Positions 34,108-46,627 of a stretch of DNA of 64,000 bases are shown here, piece after piece. Location of the stretch: positions 3,427,832 through 3,491,831 of the forward strand of contig NC_064538.1 in NCBI RefSeq assembly GCF_023856365.1. The letters run 5' to 3'. A program made the position numbers and the translations under genes. How positions within the stretch are numbered: the stretch's first letter is position 1; every line of letters starts with the position of its first letter. Under the pieces are notes generated by a model. The model was not told the origin of the DNA, ran no database searches, and was given only the letters and a program-made list of their open reading frames with translations. Source of the DNA: Brienomyrus brachyistius. Its lineage: Eukaryota > Chordata > Actinopteri > Osteoglossiformes > Mormyridae.

Positions 34108-35430
34108 GGAGAAAAACTACCTGGCAGGAAGAGCAGTGTTCTGGGGGCTGAGAGTTTTCCATAAAGACTACTGAGTGATGTCATTTCCTGTCATGAAATT
34201 CTCCCAGCTCTCAGACTTGCCCAGCTCCGCTCTGGGCCATTACCGACAAGGCAAGCATCTAGGCCTGCTCCTGTCCTGACCTACATCTAACATCCACCAT
34301 CAACCAAACACCAGCTTTAAACCCCCACTCCTACTTTTGGATCCTAGGTTAAAAAAATGCAGATTTTTCACATAGATCAAGTGCATCGCTAAACAAAATA
34401 TGTAACAGGGTCCAGTTTGTGCGATGTGCGGGAAATCAGGTAAAATGCGACAGGGTTTGAGACGGCTTGTAACTGGCGATACGTGCACTGACCCACGGCG
34501 TGCTAATGCATGCTGGGTTTCTGTCGATCTGAGCCAGAATACTCGTACACTGAAAATGAGATTATCTGACGTTTCATGGTCTTTTGTAGGTGAAACTAGG
34601 CATCTAGGTAACTTACAGAACATTACATACAAGTACACAGTGCAGCTCAAGCTAATGTGGCCCCAGACACAATAAAGCCTCGCATTGTCACCCCAGCCCT
34701 GTACTGAGACTCCGTAAAGCAATCAGTTCTGCGTATGTTCTAGTACAGTGCTGCTGCCTGGGCTGCCTTGCCACAGACAAACATAAAAATAAAAAAACAT
34801 AATGTCTGAAAACTAGCTGAATGCCACTCAGCATTCTCTGAATAAAATTTTGGGTGTTTGAATGTCCTGTTTGTCACTTGAAAAACACCCTTTTCGTCGA
34901 ATAATTAAACAATTGTCCTTTTCATTGGATGGCTTCAACAAGCACCCTTTTTATTGGATAGCTCTGCAGATTTAACTAGAACACGTTGCATATAAGGTTG
35001 TTAATACACATTGCTAGCATTGATGGTGTTATTGTTACTTTTGGTTTCTCGACAATGGTATATCTGTACCTGACCAGGTAATATGCAAAAGCATTCATGC
35101 CAATCATTTTCATTCAGTGCACATGCATGGAAACCTTCGGGTGGTGATGCTGCACTTACTGTCAGTATTGTGTCAAGTAGAAAAACACCAACATTGTTCA
35201 GTATTAATGATCATTTTCAGTATAGCTTAATTCTGTACTGTCTTAGAGTGCTGCCTTAACGCTGCCTAAAGAAAACATGTAATACTTCAAAACTCTTAGT
35301 CATTTTAGTAATTTTCAGCTGTTCCTGCTTTGTTGGACCCTGCTCCGAGTACAAAATCTGTACCTTTAGTGTGCCATCAGATTGAGTACATTGTTTAATT
35401 TAATTCACGTTTTCAGTTCACATTGTCTCA
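34108..35430 (+). other. pdpn: pdpn 3' untranslated region (probable)
   Basis: Candidate polyadenylation signals are AATAAA at 34671-34676, another near 34841 (gaataaaatt) and one near 35430 (tcaataaaaat). The transcript may end at any of these. No gene or repeat is recognised in the interval. Confidence 0.45.
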
Positions 35431-36211
35431 ATAAAAATGTGAAAACACACAATAATTATCTGTGAAGGTCTTTCCTCCCCTTATTAAGCGATAACCTTTT
35501 GTGTCCTTAGCCTGGGTGCCCATGCTATCAAGCTCCATGCTCACGATCTTGATGTGCTACAAAGAGATCCATCTGAGTTTCGCTGGAAAGTACTTCTCCA
35601 TATTTCGCTCCTGGTTTCAGCCAAAGGCTCTGCGCCCTGGGAGGTTGTCAGCCGCCCTTTTCAGCGTTATGCTGATGAACACTGTCCCAGGGGCCACACA
35701 CTGGCGACGAAGTGCTAGGTGTACAGTGCTGACTTGTGTTGGCTGTGCCCCACTGTGTTTTTAGGCAAGAGCCCAGCATCCACAGCCTCGTGCCTCCCCA
35801 GTTCTCCTCCCTGCTCCGCTTTCCCCACGAACGGGGACAAAAGGCCCCTTTGAGGGCCAACAAGATGCCGGCACCCCCCCCCCCCCCTCCCCGCCAGCTC
35901 GACGGTCACTTACACGCTAGCTGAAGCTCCTTGTGGATCTGGGGTTTTCCCCGCACTCAAAGTGCCAGCGTAAAATCCTGTATGTTACCCTCGGGTGGAC
36001 TCATTTCCTGTATTGCCCCCTCCCTCCCAAAAATATCCAGTCATGAGGCACTCATGCGCATGTAATCCCGCATGCTTTCTCAGTCGCACTCGATGCCAGT
36101 GACACTCACACAGATTTAACACTAACACATTCTGTGGTTATAAATGTTATGCTGAGATCTTCTGAAAGCTGCTAGACATTAGGCGTGAGTTTTCAAAAGA
36201 ACTGTCTGTGC

Positions 36212-36360
36212 CAGTGTTTTCCAGTCAGGACCCACAGACAGTTCACATTTTTAACGGGAGCTGGGAGGGAGCAAAAATGTGGACTGTCTGGCAGATAGTT
36301 TGGAGGGAGCAAAAACGTGGACCGACTGTGGGCCCCCAAGGACCAGATTAGGAAACACTA
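36212..36360. mobile_element. hAT-like MITE with internal inverted repeat
   Basis: About 149 bp. The left end CAGTGTTTTCCAGTCAGGACC is mirrored by the right end GGACCAGATTAGGAAACACTA. Inside, GGGAGCAAAAATGTGGACTGTCTGG recurs. Related fragments sit at about 400-498 and 41545-41632. Target-site duplication is not clean (gtctgtgc versus gtctaaag), so the copy is old. Confidence 0.55.
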
Positions 36361-38195
36361 GTCTAAAGGCAATGTGCTGGAACCTCTACATTATGTCTTG
36401 GCAAATGTAATTGTAAAATGCACATAAACACACAGAATTAACCAGAGCAACAAGTCACTGTGAACTCATTTACTAGAATAAAACACTTCGAAGCAATCCA
36501 ATAATCCAAAAAAAGGAAAGATTACTGGTAATTCAACCAGGGGTTACCTTGGTTTACTTTATCCCACGACAAAACAAAAACCAGGGTTCAAGAGGGTCCC
36601 ACGGGGACTGGATTAGAGCCATGCTATACCGTGGGACCTCTTGTAAGGGAGACTACTCGCGGAAATGTTATACTATTCCATTAAACTGTTTTTTTCTTCA
36701 AAGAAAAACCCTGTCCGCAAGTATGTTGCATTTAAAATTTATATTTTTATATTTTGTGACCTATGTCTGTGTGGAGAAAATGAACGGATGTAAAATGGCC
36801 GTACATATATCGGGCCCGGTTTTTATAACCTTTGCATCAGCAGAGTGACGAGATGCAGACATGTGACCCCTAAACAATGGCACCATTTTGGGGGCCGGAT
36901 TCCGGAAAGGAAAGGAAGGTGCACACTCAGTGCCTCTTTGCTGGGATGGCGATCCCCAGCCATAATCTGCTGTTGCATCAGTTACATTTAATTACATTCG
37001 CATAGCAAAACAGTGTTATCACCTTCTGCTATTCTACTTTTCAGAGTGATACAGTGCTTATTAATATTATTGAGTTTTCGGTCAATTAGATTGTTATAAT
37101 TCAATATATGACTATATATTGTGGCACAAACTGTTGCTTATCAGACAGAACAAAACAAAATTGGCAGTTTAACTTGGCAAGTTAAGCCACGACGAATGTA
37201 CTACAATGACCTTTCGAAATGACAGATGGAGAACTGGGGCAACACCAGTCCACCGCAGAAACTAGCTAGCAAAAAAACACGCTGCTGTGTAAACTCTGCT
37301 GTATTCGCTGTTCTATGTTTGTAGCTGTTTTTGGTGATGCCCAGTGTGTCCTGCTGATGCTGTCTTTGGGTTAGAAGACCAGAAATACAGTCATGCCCTT
37401 AAAATAGCTGTTACATTTCTGTCAGAAGTGGATTACAAACTTATGCTTGGCAACCCTGCAGGTGGGAGGTAGCTATTGTGTTTCCCATGTGTACGCTTTG
37501 TCATGGCAATGCTTAAAATTTTTGGTGAAGGTACCAAGAAAGTGCACGTAAGAAAACGGCGTATTCACACTTGGCCTGGTTGCGCAACGATCCGAGCACG
37601 CGTTTTTTTTATCATCATGAGACTTTTTGTGCTAAAGAAAACGTAAGAAAGAAAAGCGCTATTGCACTGCGCAGTGGAGTTCATGATTACTGTCTGGTTT
37701 ATTTTTGAGTCATTTTGACCATGATCACACACGGGCCTCTTTTAGATCTATCTAATATGCAAAGCAACGATTTTCATTTAATCGTGCTGCATATATTACA
37801 AGATAGTTTGGTATTTTGCCAAATGTCATGGAGTTTTACTGCCTTGCAGGCAGTTGTTCCTGGACACTCTCATTGGGCCAAATTACCAGCAAACACTGCA
37901 CCTTTGCCACAGACCAAATTTTTCGCAATTTTTGTTAAATGTTTGTAACTACCCGATCTGTACAGTGTACCTGATCTATTCCTCCTGGATCCAATTTATA
38001 ACGGTGTGCATATATGCATGCGTGTTTAACTTAATCACAAATGTAGCCATAAGAGGCTGCTGATCACGTAGGAAGTTTTGAAGCACAGGTCACAGGGAGC
38101 CCTAGTTGCCGACCGCGGTGGACAGCTGGGAATCTGGTTGCAATCTGATTGACGTGTAGGTGACAGTAGCAGCCCTCCTATACGTATATGTGGAT

Positions 38196-38222
38196 GGGAT
38201 GGGGGGGGGGGGGGGGGGGGGA
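38196..38222. repeat. Long poly-G run
   Basis: More than 20 consecutive G bases with an adjacent G-rich region to about 38270; a candidate G-quadruplex and a likely sequencing weak point. Confidence 0.9.
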
Positions 38223-38959
38223 TGGGGTGGACAGGGCAGTGGAGTCAGAATTTGGGTGGGGGGTAGGGGGTGTCCTAGGCACTGACTCAGCTGGTATATT
38301 ACAACCTGTGATTACCGCACCCTGATGAGCACTGTCCTTCGGCTGAGCGCGAAGTGGCGAGGGACGACTGTATGTTTAAATTCACCCTATACCATGACAT
38401 TGACTTTTTATCTTTTTTACTCGTCTTAAAATTAAAAAAGTCCATAGGTTACAAACCTCCAAATAAAACTGAAGTTTATTGTCTTCCAAATAATAATAGG
38501 TGCAGGGTAATATTTTAATACCAACATCGTATGTTGTGCACATACAATCCGTACATCGCGAATAAGATCGGTTAAGAGCAGGCATTTTCATACCATCATA
38601 CTATACTGACATTATAGCACAGGGGGTTAAAGTTTCGCTAAAACATTTTTACTCTGTCAGGAAAAAAAACCTTAGCTAGCTTTGCAATTTAATAACTATT
38701 CCTTTTCAAGATTATCTAGTAAATGTTTAATAAGTTTAAAGATTACCTCCGTTTTCGTGGTGGTTCTCCCACGGTTTACTTTGTCTTAAAATGCATTATA
38801 AATTGCAAGCTTTGTGTTGTCTTCACTGAAAATTTTAAACATGGACAATGACACCAACGAGTGACAGGCGGAGAGCGTCACACATAATCATGCCCGAGGA
38901 AACACCAGTAACAAGCTGTGAGTGAACGAGAGGAGAACACAGGATGACCAATAGCGACC

Positions 38960-39080
38960 TCTGCTGGCCAATTGGGAACAGGACAGGGCTGAAGAACGCA
39001 GATCAGGGCATCAGCTCTGTGGGTTGGCAGAATGATCCCACCATTGGGCCCTTTAGCAAGGCCCTTCATCCTAATTGCCT
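38960..39080 (+). mobile_element. tRNA-SINE fragment
   Basis: Contains gccaattgggaacaggacag and gggccctttagcaaggccctt, the common SINE body motif. Head and tail not clear. Confidence 0.35.
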
Positions 39081-40336
39081 CATGAAGTTTTCCCAGTTGT
39101 CCCAAAGGACTTCCCACATATTCTGAGCACTCATTGGCTGCTTTTTCTTCAATTTCTGGTCAAACTCCTCCTCTGTTGTGTTTAGGTGAGATGGCCAGGT
39201 CACGTGATGTCACACTCTATCACTGTCCTTGTATTAATTCCCTTTTTACGTGGTGTGTACAGACTTTTGATTGGTACTGTAGATATAATGTCATCTATGA
39301 AATCTTCAATAATTGTATGCATGTATATTACATTACATTATTATTTCAATACATCTTTATTGTCAACCCCTCAATACACATGTATACAACCTGGATGAAA
39401 TATCATCACCGAGTGCCATGGTGCTACATTTACACATTCACTTATCGACATTCTACATACATACATTTGCATACTAACATGTTCCCATCAGACAATATAC
39501 TTCACATATCAGGTGCTGTACAAATACCAAGTGCAGAAATGTGACACACAGGCGAAACATGTAAAGTCAAAATATGTAAACTAGATTTAAAAGTGTCCAT
39601 GTGCAACGTGTTTGGATGAAGTAGCAGCGGAATGAGGTAGATCTCAGTCTGATATTTGAATTGCGCAGTAACACAGCATGCTGAGATAGCCCTGAAAGCA
39701 GTTCAGGGGAAACTGCTTGCCACCAGGTTCACCCGACTATTATTTTTATTTTTTCAGGTACGTCTGGATTTATTTTTGTCACTATCAGTGCTTAAACCTT
39801 TTATGTCTACTAGTAGGATATTGCATCTTGACTGTTGTTAACTGTTGCTAATCTAGACTGTGTACACAAGTTAGTGGTAAGGGAGTGTCATTAAAATTTG
39901 AAATAATTATTCGCATTTATTACTATTTTTTTTAAGTATATTCATTTGCAAAGTGTTTAACTCTCCTGTTAGTCAATAATAAGTCAATATTGTAATATAA
40001 AGCTATAATGTAGGATTAGGCTATAAATTAGCCCAAAGAGGCCCTTCATAGATTCTTCACCTGCATAAAATTTCAGTACATAATGAGGTAAACAGTCAAA
40101 CTCACTTTGTATTATAAGGCACAGCTGCAATCCACCACTTTCCCCAGCTCAACCTCAGCCACTTTACCAGTCAAACAAAAATCTGTAGTACTGATGAAAC
40201 GGGTCAGTCCCCACAACCTGCTGAGAGGAATGACTAAGCGCACCATTATCTCCCTGTCCTTTCCAAGTGCTTCTGTCTCCTTCAGTGTTGTTCCGTGTGC
40301 ATTGATTCCCGATCCCCTACCCGACTCCTTGTTTGA

Positions 40337-40338
<2 letters not shown>

Positions 40339-40367
<29 letters not shown>

Positions 40368-40368
40368 C
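40339..40368. repeat. (GT)n microsatellite
   Basis: About 15 GT units upstream of the Harbinger relic. The overlapping poly-CV open frames are artefacts. Confidence 0.95.
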
Positions 40369-40499
40369 TGGCGCCTGCCTTTCCCTGCCTTTCCCAGCAC
40401 GCCCAGCACAGACCTTTTGTCTTTTCGACCCCGGTACAACGATTCGAAGAACTGTGGAACTAAGCTGGAGATTTTGTTTGAAACAGTGCTGTCCAAGAA

Positions 40500-40800
40500 G
40501 CCAAGTTCGTGGCAAAATGTTGTTTTGCAGATGGAATTCAACCCTTTGGACCATCTTAGCAATCAATGATTAATAGAGAAGTACAGAATAGGCTGCCCAG
40601 GGATGAAATAATGAGTCTTCTTGGTTTGGTGCAGGATGAATTGGAGAGAGTAACACACCCGTACTTCACCCTTAGTCTCACTGTGTAGTTTCAGACAGCT
40701 CTACAGTTCTATGCCATTGGTGGATTTCTGCAGACCGTCATTGATGCACATGGTCTCAGCAAGGCTGCTGTGTCCAAATCTGTGCACGCAGTGAACTGAT
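40500..40800 (+). pseudogene. PIF/Harbinger transposase relic
   Basis: One frame reads NRLPRDEIMSLLGLVQDELE, then RVTHPYFTLSLTV, a stop, then LQFYAIGGFLQTVIDAHGLS and KAAVSKSVHAVN. This follows the N-terminal half of HARBI1-type transposases (L..L...ALxFYAtGsFqxxxGdahGlSxaxvSxxvhaV). Two in-frame stops and no DDE catalytic half make it non-functional. Confidence 0.7.
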
Positions 40801-41544
40801 TACTGTTGTGCTATGACCCCATCAGAGCATGTGAGCAGAGCAGGAGCAGAAGATCAGCTGGAGTGGGATCGAGTGCGGAGCTGCGTATCTGAAAAAAAAT
40901 TGAGTGTCGATTGCTCATATCTTGAAATAAATAATTTCTGCTTGAATGATTGAATATGGATTCAGCTGCTCAGTTAGCCAGTGTACAGTTCAAGCTGAAA
41001 TTAAAATACAATGCAGGTTGTTTTCTTTTTTGGAACAAGCTGGGATTGCTGAGCAGTTGCTTTGTTAGAAGTGGTTGTGTAGCTCGTGCTCACACCTGTA
41101 CCTACTCATTCACTGGAGGCTCAGCCTAGCTGCTCTTATGTCTAGTGGACTCACTTGACAGCACATGTTGGTAATGGGCTAATTGTCTCACATGTTCATT
41201 CTTTTGGATGAAAATGTCTGGTAAGCAGGGGTGAACTTACCATAAAGCAAATTTAGGTAGCTGGCTGGGTCCCCTGAAAACTAAGGGGACTCATGAAAAT
41301 AATACTATTCCTAGTCTGAGACTTCATGATGTCCAGCTTTTTCTACACTGATGTCTAGTGGTAGCGGATGTTTCACTGCCATGTGAACCAGTACAAAGCA
41401 GCCTATAAGAAGGAAACAGCACAAAAATAGGACTAACATTACATCTCCAATGTCTTGGACACCATCCTGCTGCAGTGGTAGACAAATTGTGAGAAGACAT
41501 GTACAGAACGCAAATAAAAGTGCAAAGATTCATGACAACTTAGC

Positions 41545-41632
41545 CTAAGGAGCAAAAATGTGGACTGGCTGGGAGTAAAAACATGAACCACCTTGAGGTG
41601 GCCAAGGACCGGGTTGAGAAGCTGTCCTAGGC
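41545..41632. mobile_element. MITE fragment, same family as 36212-36360
   Basis: Reads AAGGAGCAAAAATGTGGACTGGCTGGGAG and ends GGCCAAGGACCGGGTTGAGAAGCTG, the same half-element and terminus as the copy at 36212-36360, more diverged. Confidence 0.45.
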
Positions 41633-42254
41633 TAAAGTATGTGGCCACAGCAAAAGGGAACATCTTACATTTGGCCAATCATATCCCCCACCCCCCTTGA
41701 TCGGGGAATTTTTCCCAGTAGCACTCCTGCCCCCAGCACCCCATATTTTGAATATTGTTGATGGTCCACTGTTTTTAAATTCCTTCTTCTTTTGGCTCAA
41801 AAAAAAGAAATCCTGAAATGGCCACTATCCATGTTAGCCTATAATCCCAATGGAAGTTAGTCTGCCCCTGCTGGTGAACTTGTAAATGTGCTGGTGTTCT
41901 CATGTTATGTGGGGGTTCTGTGTTGACGCATCACAGGCATGGTCACAGTTCCTGTACTGTCTTTATTTACTGTGCAGAAAAATGTGTGACAGTACAAGAA
42001 GAGTTACGCTATGGCCGAAATATATTGTCTAAAATGTCCTTGATGGATTCTGAACTTTATGCAACACCTTCCCATTAAGTTCATTTCATAATTAGTGAAT
42101 AACTCACGACCAACCTGAAATGGACGGTCGGTCGAATTTTGCTTCCACCAAGACCTGCTGCCTCCTCAAAATGTCCAGCTTGACATTCTGAGCACGGTGC
42201 CTCTCCCTCTACTGAAGCTCTTCTCTTCAGCAGGAACTGTTCCCTCTACCTTCA

Positions 42255-42640
42255 GCTACTCCTTTTGCAGTACAGTCAGCTTTTGACTGCACCTACATGT
42301 ATAGGGATTGCTACTTGTGTGTAGTTCCTCAGTCACAGTTAGCCCGAGTACGGCCAGGACCTGCTTTTCCTCTGGGCTGAGAACAACCCACAGTGGCTCT
42401 CCTCCAGCTATGCACTGTTGCTGTCTGGCCTCAGCAGCCTCTCTCTCTTGGCACCACTGGAGAAGTCTTTCCACTTTTCGTGCACTTCGTTGCGATAGCG
42501 CCACAGCTCACCGCAGATATTAATCTTCACCTTCCAATGCTTCTTCTCTCTAACATGTTGCTGATGCACCCACATGCCTTGAAGAACATCACCTCCTTCA
42601 GTTGGTTTAAAGTTGGACCAAAATGTGACACCAGATTCTT
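42255..42640 (-). pseudogene. Harbinger-type Myb/SANT-like accessory protein relic
   Basis: On the minus strand, one frame has ELWRYRNEVHEKWKDFSSGA and an adjacent frame has IAGGEPLWVVLSPEEKQVLA followed by VLGLTVTEEL. The pattern KWxDfxsxaK...GGgP....Ltp.EeqvLa.lG..a.e.. is that of the Myb-like protein encoded alongside Harbinger transposases. The frame is broken between the two parts. It lies 1.5 kb from the transposase relic, on the opposite strand, an arrangement known for two-gene Harbinger elements. Confidence 0.5.
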
Positions 42641-44431
42641 AACTGCCTTAAGAATTTCCACTATGAAAATTACTTTATACTCGTGCACAGCTGTAAATCA
42701 ATGTTATTTTTAACATGACTATATTCATCCTTAACATCTCAGTGAAACAGAATAAGCTTTAGCACCATCTGTATTAAATTTAATGCTGTTTCCAATGGTT
42801 TGTCCAATAGCAAGTATTAATTATCTCTTTAACTTCTGGGAATAGTGTAAGTCAGGGTTAACCAATGTCAATTATGAAGTATTATATGTCATATTACTTT
42901 GATATGAAATAGCCAAATGTAGTACTGGTGATGATTCTCATACTAAATTAACTTTCCTATGCAGTGTTCCGATATGAAACAGAGTACATAAACACTAGAG
43001 AAGTCATGTGCAATCACACCCAGATACCATTTCAAACCTTTTATTTAATCATTTTAATTGTACTGCTTAGTTATTGACAAGAGAAAAAAATAAATTATAA
43101 TATGGTGGTGTAGTGTATAAGAGAATTTGTTCCATTTACTGTACATTTCTTTTGTATAAAAACATTTTTCATTGAGAATTAAGTTCCTTGTTTAAAGGAA
43201 CATCAGCAGTTAGTCCCTAGCGAGATCAACGTCTGCAATCTTTGACATTTACACCACCTAAGCACATCAGGCAGATCAACAGACCTAACAGTGTTTGCAC
43301 ACAAACACATTGATTATAAGAACAAAAACAAATTTCCTTTTGCCTTTCTCATTTGGCTAAAGTAAATTCAGCTTTCCCTTGCAAATGTCAGACTAGCGGA
43401 CTTACGTAAGAATTATTTTGCATCCTTTGTATCTGCATATGATTACATGGCTCCAATTAACAGCAGTAACCCTGACAGACTAAACATGGCTATTTGTTTA
43501 AAACAAGTAGCATCATATGAACGGCTAAAACGTCTGTGTACCATTTTTAGAATTTTCTGTGCAGGTTTGGTGCTGTGGGGGAACGGAGGGGAATTTAAAA
43601 TATGCAGGACTATTGAAGACCAGCTTACGCTTTTAGGAGCATAGGCTACACATTTTTGTGTAACATTAGTTGCTTTTTTTAAGCAGCTGTGGGCAGCCCC
43701 CGGACTTATGCTTTTTACATGGAATATTACATCAGCGGATTTCAGGTAGCCGCTAGCTGAGCGGCACTATCTTGTTTCAGTAGTTGCAAAGATTCATTTC
43801 CCCCTCTAGTTTCAGGCTCCAAAAACTTAAAATGTGTTAATATTCGGAAAGACTTGTCGTTGAAGCCTTCACCAAATGACAGAGATATATCACTGCTTTA
43901 AAGATGTAGCTTATTTCAATATTTTTCTCTCAGATGCTTTGGGTGAACGATGGACTAGCTGTAACCAGGTTTAGCATTCTGTTGTATAATAAGTGACTGG
44001 GAGAGATTTACAATCAGTTAGATTAATATGTTGTGCTGTTTCTTAGATTACAATTAACGTTAGAATTCTGCGGTTATTGACAGTTGGGTGTGCTCTCGTG
44101 CTGAGGTCACCGCAGGCTTCCTGATGTTTGGCCCGGTAACCTATTTATGGTCATGTGACAGGTGACTGACAAAGGACCTGCTGCAGCATTGCCTGCCACC
44201 TGTGCCCGTCTTCAGCTCTAAGTCTGAGAAAATGTTGTAGAACAAAGCTTTTCACTTTTGTTCACTGGAGCTCACATTAAACAGGCATGGGAAATATCCC
44301 ATCCATCCATCCATCTTCTAATTGCTTATCCTGGTCTGGGTCATGGAGAAAATACTCCAAATATTTGCAATAAAAATACACATTTTAATTACATCATATT
44401 ACTTATATCAGGGGAGGTGTGGGTGTCCACA

Positions 44432-44707
44432 GGACAGTTTCAGTCATCCTACCAGAAGAGGTAGTTTCAGTCATCCTACCAGAAGAGACAGTTTCAGTCA
44501 TCCTACCAGAAGAGAGTTTCAGTCATCTTACCAGAAGAGAGAGACAGTTTCAGTCATCCTACCAGAAGAGGTAGTTTCAGTCATCCTACCATGAGACAGT
44601 TTCAGTCATCTTACCAGAAGAGACAGTTTCAGTCATCTTACCAGAATAGAAAGACAGTTTCAGTCATCCCACCAGAAGAGACAGTTTCAGTCATCCTACC
44701 AGAAGAG
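44432..44707. repeat. 27-bp minisatellite, ten imperfect copies
   Basis: Tandem units based on acagtttcagtcatcctacc plus agaagag. Ten occurrences of tttcagtcat are visible, with small indels in the spacer (gt, ac, gag, agagaga) and C/T variation in catcct/catctt. Long open frames here are a by-product of the repeat. Confidence 0.85.
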
Positions 44708-44924
44708 ACTTGCATCTGTCCTGCTGCTTTGTTATGATGTAACTCTTCCTCCAGTATTTACATGGATTACAGTATTTCCTGCAATTAGTTGCCTTTCTCT
44801 TTGACTTTCTTATGTCTTCACTGCTGCAAATTTTAATCAGTATTGTAATGCATTTTTCAGTTAGTCAGTGTGATCAGTTTTGTGCAGCATTATTTCATAT
44901 ATAAAATTATGAAGAAGGGTTGGC

Positions 44925-45228
44925 ACCTAGGCATTGTGGTCAGCATGCCTGCCTCACAACTCTGTAGACTAGGCTTCAGGTTTCCGCCTTGGCTCCATCG
45001 GTGTGGAGTTTGCATGTTCTCCCCATGTTGTCATTGGGATTTGTCTGGGTACTCAGGTTTCCCCCCACAGTCCAGAAACATGCTAAGGTGAATTGAAGTT
45101 GCCAAATTGGCCATATATCTGAATGGTGTGTGTGCCCTTTGATGGGTTGGCGTTATTCCCTGCCTTGTGCTCATTGCTCCTGAGACTCCTGTGACCCTTC
45201 ACAGGTATGGAAAATGAATGAATGACAA
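44925..45228 (+). mobile_element. tRNA-derived SINE, diverged copy
   Basis: Colinear with the intact copy at 54905-55269: attgtggtcagcatgcctgcctcac, ggagtttgcatgttctcccc, ggtttccccccacagtccag, then an ATGA tail. The B box is degraded (AGGCTTCAGGTTTCC). Old and inactive. Confidence 0.7.
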
Positions 45229-46627
45229 CATATACTTCCTGTAACAACTATAACTTTACACTGAATAGATATAAAAACTGAGTGGCAGTTCACATTAAGA
45301 AGTCTCTGTCCAAAGCCATCGCAAGCTCTCGGATGTGCGACAGTAACTGTATGAAATATAGCCGCTTGTCAAATTAATGGCGGGATGATAGGAACCATCT
45401 TTTTTTCAAGGAATTTAGTTGGGAGAGAGAGAGAGAGAGCGAGCGAGAGCCAGTGGTTGAAACATTATTGTTTAGAGAGGACAAATACATCTCTTGCTAT
45501 AGCATTGTGGGTGTATGTCAGTAGTCACAGCTACAACATGGTTGAACTAAAAACTTGACTAACACTGTCATTAACATAGATTTGTCAGATGTTTAGAGGA
45601 ACTGGTAGGACTATATCATAGACGCTAAGAAGCAGCAGATGGTGTGGATCCTGATAAAGGTGCTGCTGAGGTAGATAATGAGGTAGATAAATTCATGCTA
45701 ATGATGGGATTGAATGTCTTGGAATTATTGATGGTGCTTAACAATTATTACTATGCTGATGGCATGACACATTTCAATATGAGAGGCTGCTATTCTGGTT
45801 TGGGGGTTGGTGGCACCTGCACCAAGGTGAAAGACCTGAGAGACAAAAACTTTACAATGAAGTGTCCGGTCGTGTAACCTGAATGGTGTTGGTCTAGGAG
45901 TTCATTATAGAATACATATGTACTCAGGATTTTGAAAGAACAATGGTCCATAGCCTTGGGGTGAAAGGAGTGAAGAGATATTGGTCTGTAATAATGAATT
46001 GTGTTGGAGTCAAAGAAGAGAAAACAAAGGAATGATTATTTTATGTACAGTGAGTGAATGCTGAGAGTTAACGTGGATCTTGTGTCCTAAGGTGTTACAA
46101 TGGACATAAATAGAAACTGAACGATACGATCAAATCAAAAATTACTGACAAGGAGTATTTTTTATAATCAGTGGGAGCGACCTTCTCTTTATAGTAAAAT
46201 ACCAGAGAAATGCTAAAAATGTTTTAGATTTTTAAAATTAGGTAGCGCATTTCTGAGATTTCGTGACAGGACCTGACGTGCACATACCAGGGGAAAACCT
46301 CTTTTCATTGGTGCATTTGATGCTGCAGCTAACTGCTGCCTTGTCAACTTCTTGGTTTTCTTCCCATTTAGACAATCGGGTTGGTTGCATATTAATTAAC
46401 TCAATTTCGGAAAAAAAAACGTCTGAAACCTGCGATAGAGTAGTTATCTCCTGAGTGCACTTTACTCCGTTTTTTCAGCGGAAAGCTCTAGTTGTCCATT
46501 TACCTCGTACAAACAGGTTGACAGGCAAGCAGAGCGAAATTCACGCCCCTGGCTACTGGCCTGCATTCTATCATCTAACAAACTTGCCAACGATTGGCGA
46601 GAATTTCATCGCCTTTGGTAATTTCAG

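Larger units (their letters stand above)
35431..46627. other. pdpn-prdm2 interval
   Basis: 11 kb without a recognisable intact gene. It holds a MITE at 36212-36360, a 27-base-class poly-G run at about 38196-38222, SINE fragments at 38960-39080 and 44925-45228, a Harbinger relic (40500-42640), a second MITE fragment at 41545-41632, a 27-bp minisatellite (44432-44707) and (GA)n at 45425-45440. If prdm2 had N-terminal PR-domain exons they should lie here. I looked for the motifs VWATKP, FGPFVG, MWEVYY and WLRYVNWA by eye and did not find them. Confidence 0.55.

Noticed and set aside
45644..45877. 77-codon frame containing DPDKG, considered as PRDM2 PR-domain sequence (human DPEKG)
   Set aside because: Only five residues agree and the flanks do not; no splice sites fit.
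46263..46454. Frame with GENLFSL, considered as the PR-domain NLFPLE segment
   Set aside because: Match too short, no following Y-Y-K residues and no splice donor in the right phase.
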